Origin: Udeniomyces pyricola
Taxonomy: Eukaryota > Basidiomycota > Tremellomycetes > Cystofilobasidiales > Mrakiaceae
Reading direction: 5' to 3'
DNA length: 64,000 nucleotides
NCBI GenBank assembly: GCA_039545295.1
Contig: BCIK01000030.1
Coordinates: 248,001-312,000, forward strand
This document shows, piece after piece, positions 23,401-35,363 of this stretch (the first letter of the stretch is position 1; the number at the start of each line of letters is the position of its first letter). The translations under genes and the position numbers were made by a program. The notes under the pieces are model-generated. The model did no database searches, had not been told where the DNA came from, and saw only the letters and a list, made by a program, of their open reading frames with translations.

Positions 23401-25833
23401 CTAGTCCCGCTTCCCTCTAGTCGTCATCCCCGTCGTCGTCGAACTCAACGACGATGGTCCTTGAACACGTTTCCCATTCCCATTCTCGTTCCCGTGAATC
23501 CCGTTCTTCGAGAGAGAGGAACCACCCGTCGTCGTCGTCGTCGTCGTCGTCGGTGTTGTAGGCCGACGTTGACCTTTCAACCGACGAGCCATGCCCTGAC
23601 ACATTTTGAAGAACCACATCGCGTTGAGACCGTTGAGGGCGAGGTTTCCGGTTCCGTACACGACTTGATTTGGTGTAAGTGGAAGGGAGAGAGAGAGAGA
23701 GAGGAAAAAGGAAAGTAGAGGGAAAAGGAAAGTAGAGGAAAGGAGGGAGGGAATGGAAGGAAATGATCAGGAGAGGAGAAGGGCAGATGATACAAGGGTC
23801 AGTTGAGTAGGATTAAGGATAGGGTCAGAAGAAAAAAGAAGGAAAAGAAAAAGGTACGGACCTTGCATGACGAGAGGAATCCGCGTTCGGTTGGCATACA
23901 TGGCTTGGAAGAAATAGATCGACTGCGTTTCCATCGTACGCATGGACACATTTATATGGTTTTTTTTGTTATCATCATATTTAGGATGAAAAAAGAAAAC
24001 AAGAAAGGAAAGGAAAGTGTTAGGACGTTTTTTTTTCTCGATCAAGAAATTGGTGGATGTGTTGAAAGGGAGGAAGGGGGTTGATCAGAACGAGTAGATA
24101 ACAATGAACCCCTCCCCTTCCCCCCCCCCCTTTAACCCTTTGTCTCAGGCCCCTCGGTCCTGTGTTTATGCGTCTACTTGATCTCTGCACGCATGCAGGG
24201 CGTATTCGACTTACCATGTAGTTACCATAGACGATCCTTGCCCCAAAAAACACGAGCATGAGCACAACGGCATTCAGGACCATGATGGGTGAACCAGAGC
24301 GGCCAGTCTTTTCCTATAAGACCCAATCAGTTGAGTAGGTGACACCCAATCGGGTGATGGAAAGATTGCAATGTTGAGTTCGAGAAAATTCGGCGAGTAC
24401 AACTTGGAAGGGTGGGCCAGAGAAAAGAAGTGGGAAAAGGGTATAGACGGCAGATTACTAACCAGGAACCTGATCCATCGGGTGAGCGAACGATGTCGAA
24501 AGGGAGAGGATAAGGGGGAGGATCATGGGTGCACCATCTCGTCAGCTTCTATCTACAAAGCTCCTAGACATTCACCAAGAAAGTACACCCTTCTTGGCTT
24601 ACGTTCCCACGATACCCATCTCTCTTCACCCTTTTCGCCCACTTCCGAAAACGACAAAGCTGCCTTAGTTTCCGTTGCTGACTCACCAGTGGACGTTTAA
24701 GAATGGTGTCGATAATTCCCACATGAGGAACCTCGCGCCAAAGTAGGGCAGGAATGGGCGATAGGACAACCCAAAGACGGCGAGACACGCGACTCCTGGG
24801 TATGCGCATTCGGACGCATGACAGGAGAAACATGTCAGATGGGAACAAAGAAGAACACCTAAAACAGTAGCACAGAGAGCGACCAGGACGATCCGAAGGA
24901 AAAGAGAAGGACATGAGCTTGGTTGGGACGAACCGTGAACGACCATGCCGATACTGCTGTAGACTATGGAATAGTATGTATCAAAAATGAAACTAGGGAC
25001 ACGAAAATATGGTCGAATAGTCAGAGTCAAGATCACCATCTTGTGACGCATCGGACAGACTCACGCCTGCCATTGAACTTACTAGCTATTTGGCACGATC
25101 GGAGAGAGGTTCCCCCCCAAAACAAATCCACCGCCGCAAGTCAACGTCAGTCCAAGATGTTCCCGAGATTAATACCACCTAGCAAGCATCTTCTCGTGGG
25201 ATGAAGCCAACGGTGGGTTGGTGCGAAAGCGTGGTCTTTGAGCTTTCTCGTTGGGGGGAGATGATTGTCGTGATCGTCGACGGGCGCAGCCGATTGATTC
25301 CCTACTTTTGAACTCACCCGCAAGTGACGGCATAGATCTGACCGGCATGATGGGTGTAACCAAAGACTTTGTCGGCAACGAGAGTAGGATCGTGAAGGAT
25401 CGAGTAGGCGAGAGGAACGATGATCAGGCAGTGGGTGGTGGCTGATGGAATGAAAAAAAAGAAGGAAATCAGGCCGATTAACGAAAGCGAGGAGGAGTTA
25501 GGAGGGGAAAGGTGAACGACGCGTGTGTGCGAGAGTGGATTTGGAGGGGGGGGGGGGGAGGAGAGAGATTCAGGATCGATCGGAGCAAGACATTCCTGTA
25601 AATCGCAGTGAAGCTCTGAAACACCCTGGTCGATACTGACAGACGATCTTTGCATCCCATGTATCCTTAGATAGCCGAGGTAGCGAGCGATATGTGGCCG
25701 ACACTCGGGGCGAGATGAGGGCGGAGAGGTGGAAGAGCGCGTAGAAGCCGAGGGCGGAGATGAGGATGAGATCGAGGTGGGGAGCTAGCTTCGGAAGTGC
25801 CGCATGGACGATGGCGGGAACCGGAATGAGCAT
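23401..25833 (-). CDS. TLC-domain multi-pass membrane protein
   Basis: Eight exons, 304 codons: 25641-25833, 25318-25441, 24934-24992, 24687-24795, 24463-24469 (7 nt), 24215-24313, 23862-23922, 23401-23663. The protein shows several hydrophobic helices and TLC (TRAM/LAG1/CLN8) landmarks: a helix followed by SKDTWDAKIVSTTHC, then LVADKVFGYTHHAG, a helix with the FDTYYSIVY step, MVVHGVACLAVFG, and ELSTPFLNVHWFLEKTG. It resembles the TMEM56/FAM57 branch, whose members lie in the ER or other endomembranes and are linked to lipid metabolism; the exact reaction is not established. The C-terminal tail is hydrophilic with a run of eight Thr codons (an ACG repeat). The 7-nt exon supplies the Phe-Leu of HWFLEK. 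ATG 25833 is the first Met before the first helix. Confidence 0.8.
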
Positions 25834-25875
25834 GTAAGGAAGGGGGGAGATTATGAGCAGAGGACAGAGATAGAG

Positions 25876-25912
<37 letters not shown>

Positions 25913-26255
25913 CGAAGAAAAGAAAGAGGGAGGGGGTACGATCGAGTGCAGTCTACAGGCGAGTGCGTGAGGATAGCTAATAGGTTAGGCCGGTCAGAGC
26001 AGGTCAGAGGATTCTTACGTAAGCCGGAGGAAAGATTATAGAATCAGCCAATAAACACATGAAGCTCAAGGCGCAAGCAAGTCGCAAGTTGATTGATCTC
26101 ATTCATTATATTCATCGATCATCTCCCTTTCCATCCCTCTCAGCTTGCGTACGCGCACTGTCTAGCCGATCAACTCATGCGATAGCGGTCCCATCTATCC
26201 TCATCACTCTTTCACCCTCCTACGCCTTTCCCTTAACGCGTTGACACCCGTCGAG
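25834..26255. promoter_or_regulatory. divergent promoter, TLC gene / USP48-like gene
   Basis: Shared upstream region. A GA-rich microsatellite (about 25866-25912) lies on the TLC side and a CT-rich leader (26110-26255) precedes the USP ATG. Confidence 0.5.
25866..25912. repeat. GA microsatellite
   Basis: A near-perfect GA repeat with a few A and T interruptions, in the divergent promoter; pyrimidine-rich on the minus strand, the sense strand of the TLC gene. Confidence 0.85.
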
Positions 26256-29200
26256 ATGCCGCCCAGACAGCCCGACCCGAGATATATCTTCATCGATCAT
26301 CTCCCAGATCCTCGAATGCTCACCACAAGCCATCGCCTCCAGCTTGCCGGCCTCGCATCCGAATCTGGCTTCCCCATCTGCTCCGCTCCGGACCTTGTCC
26401 AGATCACTAATTCATCATTCAGTCACCCCCGGTCAGGTCCCCTTGAGCACTTCATCTCATCCGAATCCATATCATCTTCCTCCAAAGCCTCCGCATCTGC
26501 TCCCTCCGTCACGCGCAAGACTTACAGCCACAAGCACAAGGGCAAAGGCAAGGCCAGAGCCAGCATGGCACCCGAACTTGAGGAAGATATAGAGTCGTTC
26601 TCGAGCGACTCAGACTGCATCAAAGTAATCGCTTCCAAGGCACCTTGTACGAAAGCCCGATGTATCGAAAGAAACCCAAATTGTCTCAAGTATATGGGCC
26701 AAGACAAGTGGCTCAATCACGGTGCGTCCTTGAGAGTCCCCCTTCTGCGCCCCTGATCCGGCTAGATGTCGTAAATCTAGATCAACATCCGATATATGGA
26801 ACTAGTCCAGGATCGATCATCCATGCAGCTGATGCATCATCTTGCGTACTCCAAACTCTGTAGACAAGGCTATGTACGCGTTTATGAAGTCTCCTCTGCT
26901 CGGAGACAACCCGACCGAGCTCTCAAGACGGCCAGGCGTTCCGTGCGGGCTCAAGGTATCATCATCACCATCAGTCTTCTCTCATCTGAGTTCTGAGCCT
27001 CACAGCTGATCATAAACCAAACTTATGTTTCGACCATCCGATTCCGGACATGGCAGAACGTGCGTTTGATCTCTGCGTCGGCCTACAATCTCGCGAAACT
27101 CTGACTGCAGCTCCAGTCGCGTGGACGCGACGCGACCGGCTGACGCGTCTTGAGCTCTCCTTCATGCTTTCTTTGCATGTCTTTGATTATTGGTTCTCTC
27201 TACCCTTCCATCAGCTCGGCGCGACGTGTTATGCAGCAGCTCTTCTCCAGACCTGGTTTCACAACACTCGATTTCGTAACGCCGTCTATCGGCTGACCTC
27301 GCCGGATGAAGCCGAAGCCATTGATGTAAGATCGTTATGCTCCCATGCACCGGGGTTCGAAACCTCAAGTATCTCTGCAGCTCAGCTGACGTTGCTGATT
27401 TGCTTGGAATCTTCTTCCAGTTTGCCAAGACCCCGACGTTGCAACTTCAGACCGTCTTCTTTGGCATGCAGGAATCGCGACTGCTCTCCTATGATCCTAA
27501 GGGTCTTATCGAGAGTCTCGAGCTCGTGCAAGATCAACAGCAGGATGCTCAGGAGTAAGTCAACCTTGAGCGACATCAGCATATATAATTGATATCGCAC
27601 TTTGATGTGACTCTGAGTTTGCTCCTGACAAACATCGCCTCTTGCGTAATGCGTACTCTTGCGGTACGGCCTTCAGGTTCTCCAAACTCTTCATGGATCT
27701 CCTCGCTGCCGAATTCGCCAAACAACAGGACGCCGACCTCAAGGATCTCGTCAAAGATCAATTCGAGGGTAGTCTGTCCTGGGTGACTACTTGCCTCAAC
27801 TGCAAGACTCGAAGCGAACGAGAGAGCAAGTTCCTCGAGCTTGAACTGACATTGTCGGTGGGTTGGCCACTCATCTACTTCGTGTCGTTTGAGCGTGTGT
27901 CAAGTTCATTGCTGATGTCTGCCCATGTTATCTTTGTCTTTTTCTTTTTTTTTTTCGGCATCCTGGGTGCAGAATCATGCCACACTGCAGAACCGGATAG
28001 ATGCTCTCTTGGAGGAAGAGATGCTGACAGATGACAACCAGTGCGTCATGTGTTCAGTCTTCACTTCGCATAGCCTGTCCCAGTCCGCATCGCCTTTGGA
28101 TCCTGACCCTATCACTGATTCGTCTGGTTACAGGTACAAGTGCAATCAATGTGACAGCTTACAGGACGCATCTCGACAGATGGAGCTCAACTCTCTTCCC
28201 TCGGTAAGCGTCAAGCATTCCCCTTACAGACCGGGTATGACCACCCAGGAAATTGAATAGTCATGTCAAATTTCCCATTTCTTGGCAGATTTTGCACTTC
28301 TCGCTCCTCCGATTTGTCTTTGATCCAGAAACCTTCAATCGAAAGAAGTCCAAAGCAACGATCCGATACCCTCCCTCGATCAGAATGGGTGGATACATGT
28401 CGTCGACTGGCAAGACTGAAGATTCCTGGTATGATCTCCGAGGTGTGCTTCTTCACAAAGGAAGTTCGGCTTACTCGGGACACTACTGTGCCGAAGTTCT
28501 CGATGAATCGTACGCGTTTTCCCTGCTGTCTCGATAACGTGAATTGTCGGTCTCATTTTCGAGGCATCCGGTCAACTCGTCTAAGCTCGCTCACTCTGTC
28601 CATTTAATCTGGCCCGCTGTACTTTTGAGCAGACTCAACAAATGGTTTAGTTGCGATGATGAGATTGTCACTGAGATGGAACCTCTGACGCCTCCGAAAG
28701 ACTCGCGCCAATGGCTGTCGCCTGAAAGGGTCATCGCAGCCAAGTCAAAGCCCACATCAACCTCGACATCCCTACCATTGAAACGAGACGGAAAAACGGG
28801 CCGTTGGGTTCTGAGCGACAGTAGCGATGACGAGTACGTATCGGGTGCGCGTGCAGATTTCTTGGCTTATCGTCCATGGATTACTGATTTGAGTTAATAC
28901 AACGTTTTCCTTACCATGTGTGCAGAGATGAAGACCAACCGGCAACGTTCGTCACTATGTCACGCTTCCGGGTTTCGGATCGGATCATATCGCACTGCAA
29001 GACTGACGATCCTTTGCCCTCTTTGTCTTCGTTTACGGTCAGTCACACCAAAGATGGTTTGAGTAAGAAAGAAGTGAAAGTGCCCGCGTAAGACCTGGAT
29101 GTTTGCTTTGGTTTTTGTGCAGTAACCGCTGGTCGCGCTGAATCTCGTTCATCGTGCATCGTGCATCGCTGCTTTCTACAGATTCCAGACCTCTCGGGAC

Positions 29201-32200
29201 GCATACATGCTGGTATATGCCCGACGCGAGAGTACCACTGCGTCGTCCGACCCCCCTTCACGCGTTGTTCAGCCTCCAGAACAGATCCGGAACATCATCG
29301 AAGAGATCAACATCAAACACGACATGGCCTGCGATATATGGACTCAACAGTTCGTACCTGCTTGTCATATACTTTCCGGTTCTTTTCCTGGCTATCGTAT
29401 GCGAAATACAAACAACAAAACTAACCGCTACTGACTGTGGCATATAATCTATCACCACTTCTAGAGAACAGATTCTTTTGGAATGCTTTGAGGACATCCG
29501 AGACCGTAAACAGAGCATCTTCGAGAGCTGGGAGGTCCAGTCGTTCGAAGAGGTGAGGCTATTCCTCAATTAGCAATATATCTTGACTCAATCTAACCCC
29601 GCGGTTTGGATAACTCTTTCTATACTTGCTCTCGGTAGCCGTCGATTCTCGTGGACAGATCGGCTTTGGCGGACTGGACGACGCTCGGACTCAAAATCCC
29701 CACTAAAGGCAGCGCCATCACTCAGTTATCCGAATCTGTACCTGCCTGCGTCGTCGATAAAACTCCTGCGGATTCCATCGAAAACACCGACTCGCATATG
29801 ATGCCATTGACTCCTGGGGCCTACCCTACGACTACGACTAATCTCGAAAATGTTACTGCCTCCTGCGACAAACCTGCTGCGGACCCTATCTCTTCTGCCA
29901 CCATGTCGGACGCTGAGCCAGAGGGTCTGTTTGATGCGGATCGATATCGGGCATCCGTTCTCGAATCTGGGACGCTGATGCGTTTTGATCAAAGCAACTT
30001 CTATTGCGAGCACGGCCTGATTAATCCCACCTTTCCCAACCCGGTACCCTACAAGCGGATATCCATGGTGCGTCCATATCTCTGAGATTGAGAGGGCTAG
30101 AAACAAACCATATCATGACTTTGCAATTAACTCGAATGTTGTGTCATTCTGCTTGCTGTTTGCAGGCTTGTCACGATGCACTCCTCAAACTTGGGTGCTC
30201 ATTTGAGCCCTCGATCGAAGTTCAAGGAAAGAGCTTCTGCGAGAAGTGCACTTTGGTCGCCTATAAGCGTACGTTCCCTCGGAAAGGAGTTTCGAGACAT
30301 CTGAGTCACTCGCTGATAGTCCCATCCATCCGTATCTCTGCTTTGAGTATTCAGAACACACCTATCGGACTCAGCATCCTCGCCAAGCGATCAAATTCAA
30401 TGCCGAAAATTCGGTCGATTCAGAGATTGAATATGCGCTCTCCAAGTCCTGGCATACAAGCTTTACTTCTAACAACCACGAACCGGAAGGTCCTTTATCG
30501 ACCATCGGTCCATCTCCTACAGATCAACCTTATCGACAAGGTACGTCGCTCAATTCATGTCCTTTTTCTCATCCGGCTCAGCTAAGGAGAAACTGAACTT
30601 CCATGAGCGTGTTGCTGTTTCTTGCTGTTTCTTTCATCTGGTGGCGAGTAGACGTGTTCTGTGAACACGATAAGCTGAGACCTGCAATCAGCCTCAAGAG
30701 ATGTTCCTACATCTGGATCACTGAGAGCGTGAGTCGGATCTCGGTCGGTACACGGGATGGTATAGCATTGGCTTTTGAACTACTCTGATCCTGGCATTTT
30801 ATCTTTAGGCCTATGAATATCTTCGGACTGTCTTTGGAGACTTTGCCACGGTTACCAAGGCGAACTCAGCTCCCTGTTCTGAATGTACTCAAATTCAAAG
30901 GCAGCAGATTGAGATTCAAAGGCCGGATCGGGAACAGGCAGAGAAGGAAAGGGTTCGTCAATCATGCTCTAACACCGAGAGGAGCTCTCGAACGACATCT
31001 GGATCAAATCTGACGCACTTTTTTTTTTTTTTTTTTTTTGGGAAGCTACAGGATACTTTCAAGGCGGTGCTACGTGATTTCGATGACATCATGACGAAAG
31101 CGAGGGGCTGGTTCCAAGACCATGAAGCCGAATCTGTTTTTGTGAGTTGAGCCTTGGCCGCAGCTTCTCGCTCGAACCTGCCAGCGACTTGAAATTGATT
31201 TTGCGCTGGATGCTGACAGATCCTCTCATCATTTCCAGATTGTCATCGATCCTGAGTTCTTACTACAATGGAAGAAGTGGGTCGTAGGCGGCTCTGCACG
31301 CCCGACTCATCTAGGGGCCGAGTTAGTACACTGCGAGCACGGGTTGCTCGACTTTGACGCAGACAACCGGATCGATCATGCCGACTTGCGCTGGATCTGT
31401 GTCTCTCTTGGAGTTTGGGATGCTTTCTTGGCTCACGGGTAAGCATTCCATCCTACAATACAGCTCTAAGCAGGATAAACGGATGCTTATAGGGCTAGTT
31501 GACCGACATCGTTGCCTCTCTTTAGTTACACTTCGGGTCCACGAGTTGACCTTACTCCCACACGTGAGATCCTTAATAATGTCGAAGTCGTCCACTGGAC
31601 TTCCAATCCAGCTACCTGTCAGGATTGTCGCCGCCAAAGGTGAAATGATCACTTCGTACCTTCGAGGATCAAACAGCCTAGAGCATGCACTAAATCCGCC
31701 CTGTGATTCCCTTCGTTTGTGCTCGTTCATTTTAGGCTTCTTGCCCTTGATTCGGTCGACCTTCGGGTCCGCCGCGTGAAGATTCCGGGCTCTTCTTTCG
31801 ACATTCCAAACTCTGCCTTTATGCCTGCTGCGACATCGTCCAAAAAACGAGATCGAACTCCCTCTCCTCCACCCGTCATCGGCAAGATGCATCAGACGTA
31901 CGGTCGCGACCGTGGAGCCGGAGAAGGCACGAGGCAGTCCAGGAGGATCAAAGAGAAGCATGAAGAGCAGAGAGGCGAGAGTGCCGTACGGTTTAAGGAC
32001 TTCAAGCGTTCCCAAACCATCCGGGACATCAAGTAAGCAAGTGTCTGTGTAGTGTTCGACTGAACAAGAGTGATTCAAAGTTACTCTAAAGGCGATACCT
32101 CTCGATGTGCTGATGTTTACGGATCGTCTGTCTTCCATTCTTGACAGGATTCGACTTGCTAAAAAGTTTGATACAGCCGCACTCTACGTTAGCATCCGAC

Positions 32201-33221
32201 ATGGCGAGCGCCGACTCGACGACAACAGTATGACCATTGAAGGTTCGGTTTTCCAAGGGCTTCCCTTTCCTGTTTGATCACGCAAGTCTCCACTTGTGTC
32301 ACAACTATCCTGATGCCGCCTCCTTTATGTGTCTCCCTGCTACCGCTCTTTTCAACCTCGCCTGTTGCCATATGGCGATCTTTCAATCTACAGAAGCCGG
32401 CCTTATCTCGGGCGATCTCCTTTACTGCCTTCAAATCGCTGCTCTTGACGACGAAGACTTTGGAAATCTATCCGACTCAGTCGACGTGGAGTTCAACAGA
32501 AGTCGCAGACTCGAAGCAGATGGTGGCTTTGGAGGAACCGTTCTCGGAGGCGGACGGAGAGTTGTCGCTGCTGATTTCAACGGCGTGAAGGCAGAATCGA
32601 AGGGGTCGTTAGACATCGCGGAAGAACGCCTGGTAATTGATAAGGGTTCATCGCCCTCCACATCTGGTTTGATCGTTTCGGCCAGTCTTAACTCTGGAGG
32701 GAGGGTGGGTAGTGGTCGTGATGGAAAGAAGGTTCAGTCTCAACCTGAGCATCCGGAGTCCTTCTTCGAACATCAACACCCAAAGAAGAGGCGCCTAGAA
32801 AGCGATCCTGATATCGATCCGTTGGACTTTATCGATTTGGACAATGACACACCGTCGTACACGACGGCCCTGACATGCAAAACTTGCAGTATGTTGACTG
32901 CCCCTTTACTCTCCGTCTTCTACTTGCCCTTTCTTGCTCGTGTTTAATTCTGTTGACATCGCGATAGAGAACTGAAAATCCGGGTCTGCTCCTCTCTTTC
33001 TGTCTCACGGTTGCGCGTTGTCTAGCATTTCTGAATGGTTTGTTGACGTGTCCCGTATCTTTGACTGCATTCCACGTCACACCGAGAGTTCTTTCGTCGC
33101 ATGGTAATCGATCTGCTGACGCTTCAAACGCCTCTTCTTGATGCCTCGATCTGCTTTTCTCTCTTTTGACATCACAGCTAGCGGGATGGTTAATTGTGAA
33201 ATGTGCGAACAAAAGCTTTGA
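26256..33221 (+). CDS. USP48: USP48-like ubiquitin carboxyl-terminal hydrolase
   Basis: Twenty-six exons, 1416 codons; the set is closed in frame: 26256-26721, 26864-26955, 27057-27059, 27215-27325, 27421-27554, 27677-27857, 27973-28040, 28134-28203, 28289-28509, 28633-28833, 28926-29087, 29182-29349, 29465-29552, 29639-30067, 30166-30268, 30355-30540, 30652-30728, 30809-30952, 31052-31141, 31239-31438, 31526-31639, 31736-32032, 32148-32242, 32394-32888, 33026-33037, 33178-33221. The USP catalytic domain has GLKNLGATCYAAALLQTW (Asn187, Cys192), QQQDAQEFSKLF, a CxxC pair, and SAYSGHYCAEVLD (His440). Three DUSP-like segments follow, each with a CEHG or CEHD core, as in USP48. Then come a ubiquitin-like domain (TIRDIKIRLAKKFD to GDLLYCLQ), an acidic linker and a C-terminal RanBP2-type zinc finger (CKTCTFLNASGMVNCEMC). 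It would cleave ubiquitin from nuclear or chromatin proteins; substrates are unknown. Confidence 0.9.
27057..27059 (+). other. candidate 3-nt microexon (AAC, Asn)
   Basis: Flanked by GGCAG on the left and GTGCGT on the right, both good splice signals. Without it the exons 26864-26955 and 27215-27325 join as GLK-LGATCY, lacking the Asn that USP enzymes use in the oxyanion hole. With it the motif is GLKNLGATCY and the Asn-to-Cys spacing is five residues, as in USP7 (Asn218/Cys223). Confidence 0.75.
31019..31039 (+). repeat. poly-T tract (21) before an acceptor
   Basis: An uninterrupted T run 12 nt upstream of the acceptor at 31050-31051 of the USP48-like gene; it acts as an extreme polypyrimidine tract. 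Confidence 0.85.
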
Positions 33222-34185
33222 GGCGTCAAAGGAAACCGCTTTATTCGTCGAGGGAATTTACATACTCCTTCTCGTCTGCTTTCGTCTCAAGTGCTCGATG
33301 TAGTCTGTCTTTTTCTTGTGCTTTCTTTTTTTTTTTTCTAGTGCGTCAGAGAAAGACGCTTATTTGTTTCTCATCCATCTTTTCACGAAGCCCAATTCAT
33401 CTCGCTCATGCCTGAGATCTCCATTCATTATCATCTCGCGTATATACCAACTAGCTACCCATTCGCATCCATTCGTTTCCCCCTCCTCTCCCTTATCACT
33501 GTCATCTTTTCTTTTGCCACTTTGCGATTTGTTCCTTCATCTCACACTTTGATCCCCTTTCCCTTGACTTCCTATTCTGCTCTGTGCTTTTCTTTGCTTT
33601 CCATCCTTTGATTTCATTCGCCTCCGCTCTCCCCTTCTTCCTTCTCAACCCCCCCCCCCTCCCAACCATATATGTTTCTCATCATGACTGATGATTCCCC
33701 TTTGATGATATCCCGAAATTCCTACCTTTGCTGTACGTCTTGCTCCACTCTGGTCTATGACCTCTGAGTCAAAAAACACCTGGTACGTCACCTTGGTTCG
33801 TTCGATCCCAACGAGCGCTTGCAAGCGCGTAGACGATCCAATAGACATCCACCACGATTGATATGAGCTAGCACTACTGCAAACAAAGAGCAAATATAAA
33901 CACAAAAAGGGGGACATGGTACAGAATAGATAAGAGGAAATGGCAAGACAAAAGGAGAAACAAGAAGAAGAAAAAAGAGAGATGGGAGCGTTGATTGTAT
34001 AGGTCGAAGGTGGTCTAGCTGAGTGTTGTGGTGAGATGGATACAAATCTGGCACAATCGAATAGGGGGAGACGCAAGATATCTTATACATACTACTAGTA
34101 CTTGATGAAAGGGGCGGGGGGAGAGGGTGAATTCTCCAACGAATCAAAGCGAAAACCCTTTTTAACTCATCCCATCTCCAACCAG
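33222..34185. other. convergent 3' intergenic region
   Basis: Between the USP48-like stop and the glycosylase stop. It is CT-rich on the left (33240-33660) and purine-rich on the right, consistent with two 3' UTRs. ORFs here have no recognisable domain. Confidence 0.55.
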
Positions 34186-35324
34186 CTATTGCGAGATCGA
34201 TCCTCCATGAGCTGCCGCGACAGCCTCCTCTACTTCCCTCTGTTGAAGTTGCTGTGCCATAGTCCTCTTGACCTCTCCCTCGTGATTACCAGACTCCAAT
34301 CGTTCGTTCTCCAACAACCCTTGGTCGTCCTCGAGGTCCGTCAGATCATCGTCGTCATCGACATCGCTGTCTTGATCCGACACACTCTGGATCGTATCCG
34401 CCCCGACCGTACTCGCATTCGAAACCCTAGGTCCCTTCTTGGAGGTCGGTTTCATGTTCTTCTTCTTGTCACTCACACCTCCCACGTCTTGGGATGGTTC
34501 GTCTTCTGCTTCCTCCGCGTCGGTTCCAGCAGAGGAGGCAGATCCAGAAGGAGAAGCGGGGAGCTTAGGAGTGATGGAAGAGGAAGTCTTTTTAGGTGGT
34601 TTAAACGTGTCGGAGATCCCGAGGAGAGGACAAGGCCCGAGCGAAGGTCGGGAGGTCTTGTTCGAAGCCGCACAACGACGACACGATTTCCCATGCCTAC
34701 CAAAAAAGAATAATAACAAACACCAGATTGTAATAACAAATGAAAAAAAGGAAAGAAAAGAAAATTGGGAAGCAGAAGTAGGAGTCAGTGAGAGGTCGAC
34801 GTGTTTTCAATTCTTGCGGAGGAGTCGATCGGGATAAATGCCATAGTGTGAGGGAATGAATAAGGTGGAGGGCGGAGGGGATATGAGGGTTTTTCAAGAA
34901 ATGGACATACGCGATGAGAAGGACGTGAAGGGGGTATTTGAGGGGACCTGGAATCCGAACGTCAAGATGCTCATAACACGTCTCGCTGCCCAGTAGATCC
35001 CATCCATACAAAAGTAGGCGACGAACATGCAGGGGAGGGAGGGAGGGGGGAGGGCAGGAGTTTGCACGAACAAGAAGAAGAAAAAGAAAAAAGGGAGTCA
35101 TCTGATCAGCCAGGGAGGTCTCTCATAGTATGGGGTAGAGGAAGAAGGAAACAAGGATTGATCGGGAATTGGGACTTCGGGGCGAGCGTACCGGGTCGCT
35201 TTGGGTGGGACCCAGCCGAGTTGTTTGGAAAGGCGGAAGACGTGCGTGTCGACGGCGAACGAATCGCGCGCGAGACAGAAGAGGAGCACACATGAGGCGG
35301 CTGGGACGAGGAGGGGGGTGGTGT

Positions 35325-35363
<39 letters not shown>

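Noticed and set aside
23520..23560. (GTC)n repeat, considered as a CRISPR-like or satellite array
   Set aside because: It is an in-frame ACG repeat on the minus strand encoding poly-Thr in the TLC protein tail; there are no spacers.
27340..27375. GGGGTTCGAAACC, resembling a tRNA T-arm
   Set aside because: No matching acceptor, D or anticodon arms around it; it sits in a 95-nt USP48-like intron with normal splice ends.
31323..32138. 271-residue minus-strand ORF
   Set aside because: Antisense to four USP48-like exons, with no domain; the plus-strand exons have clear family motifs and frame closure.
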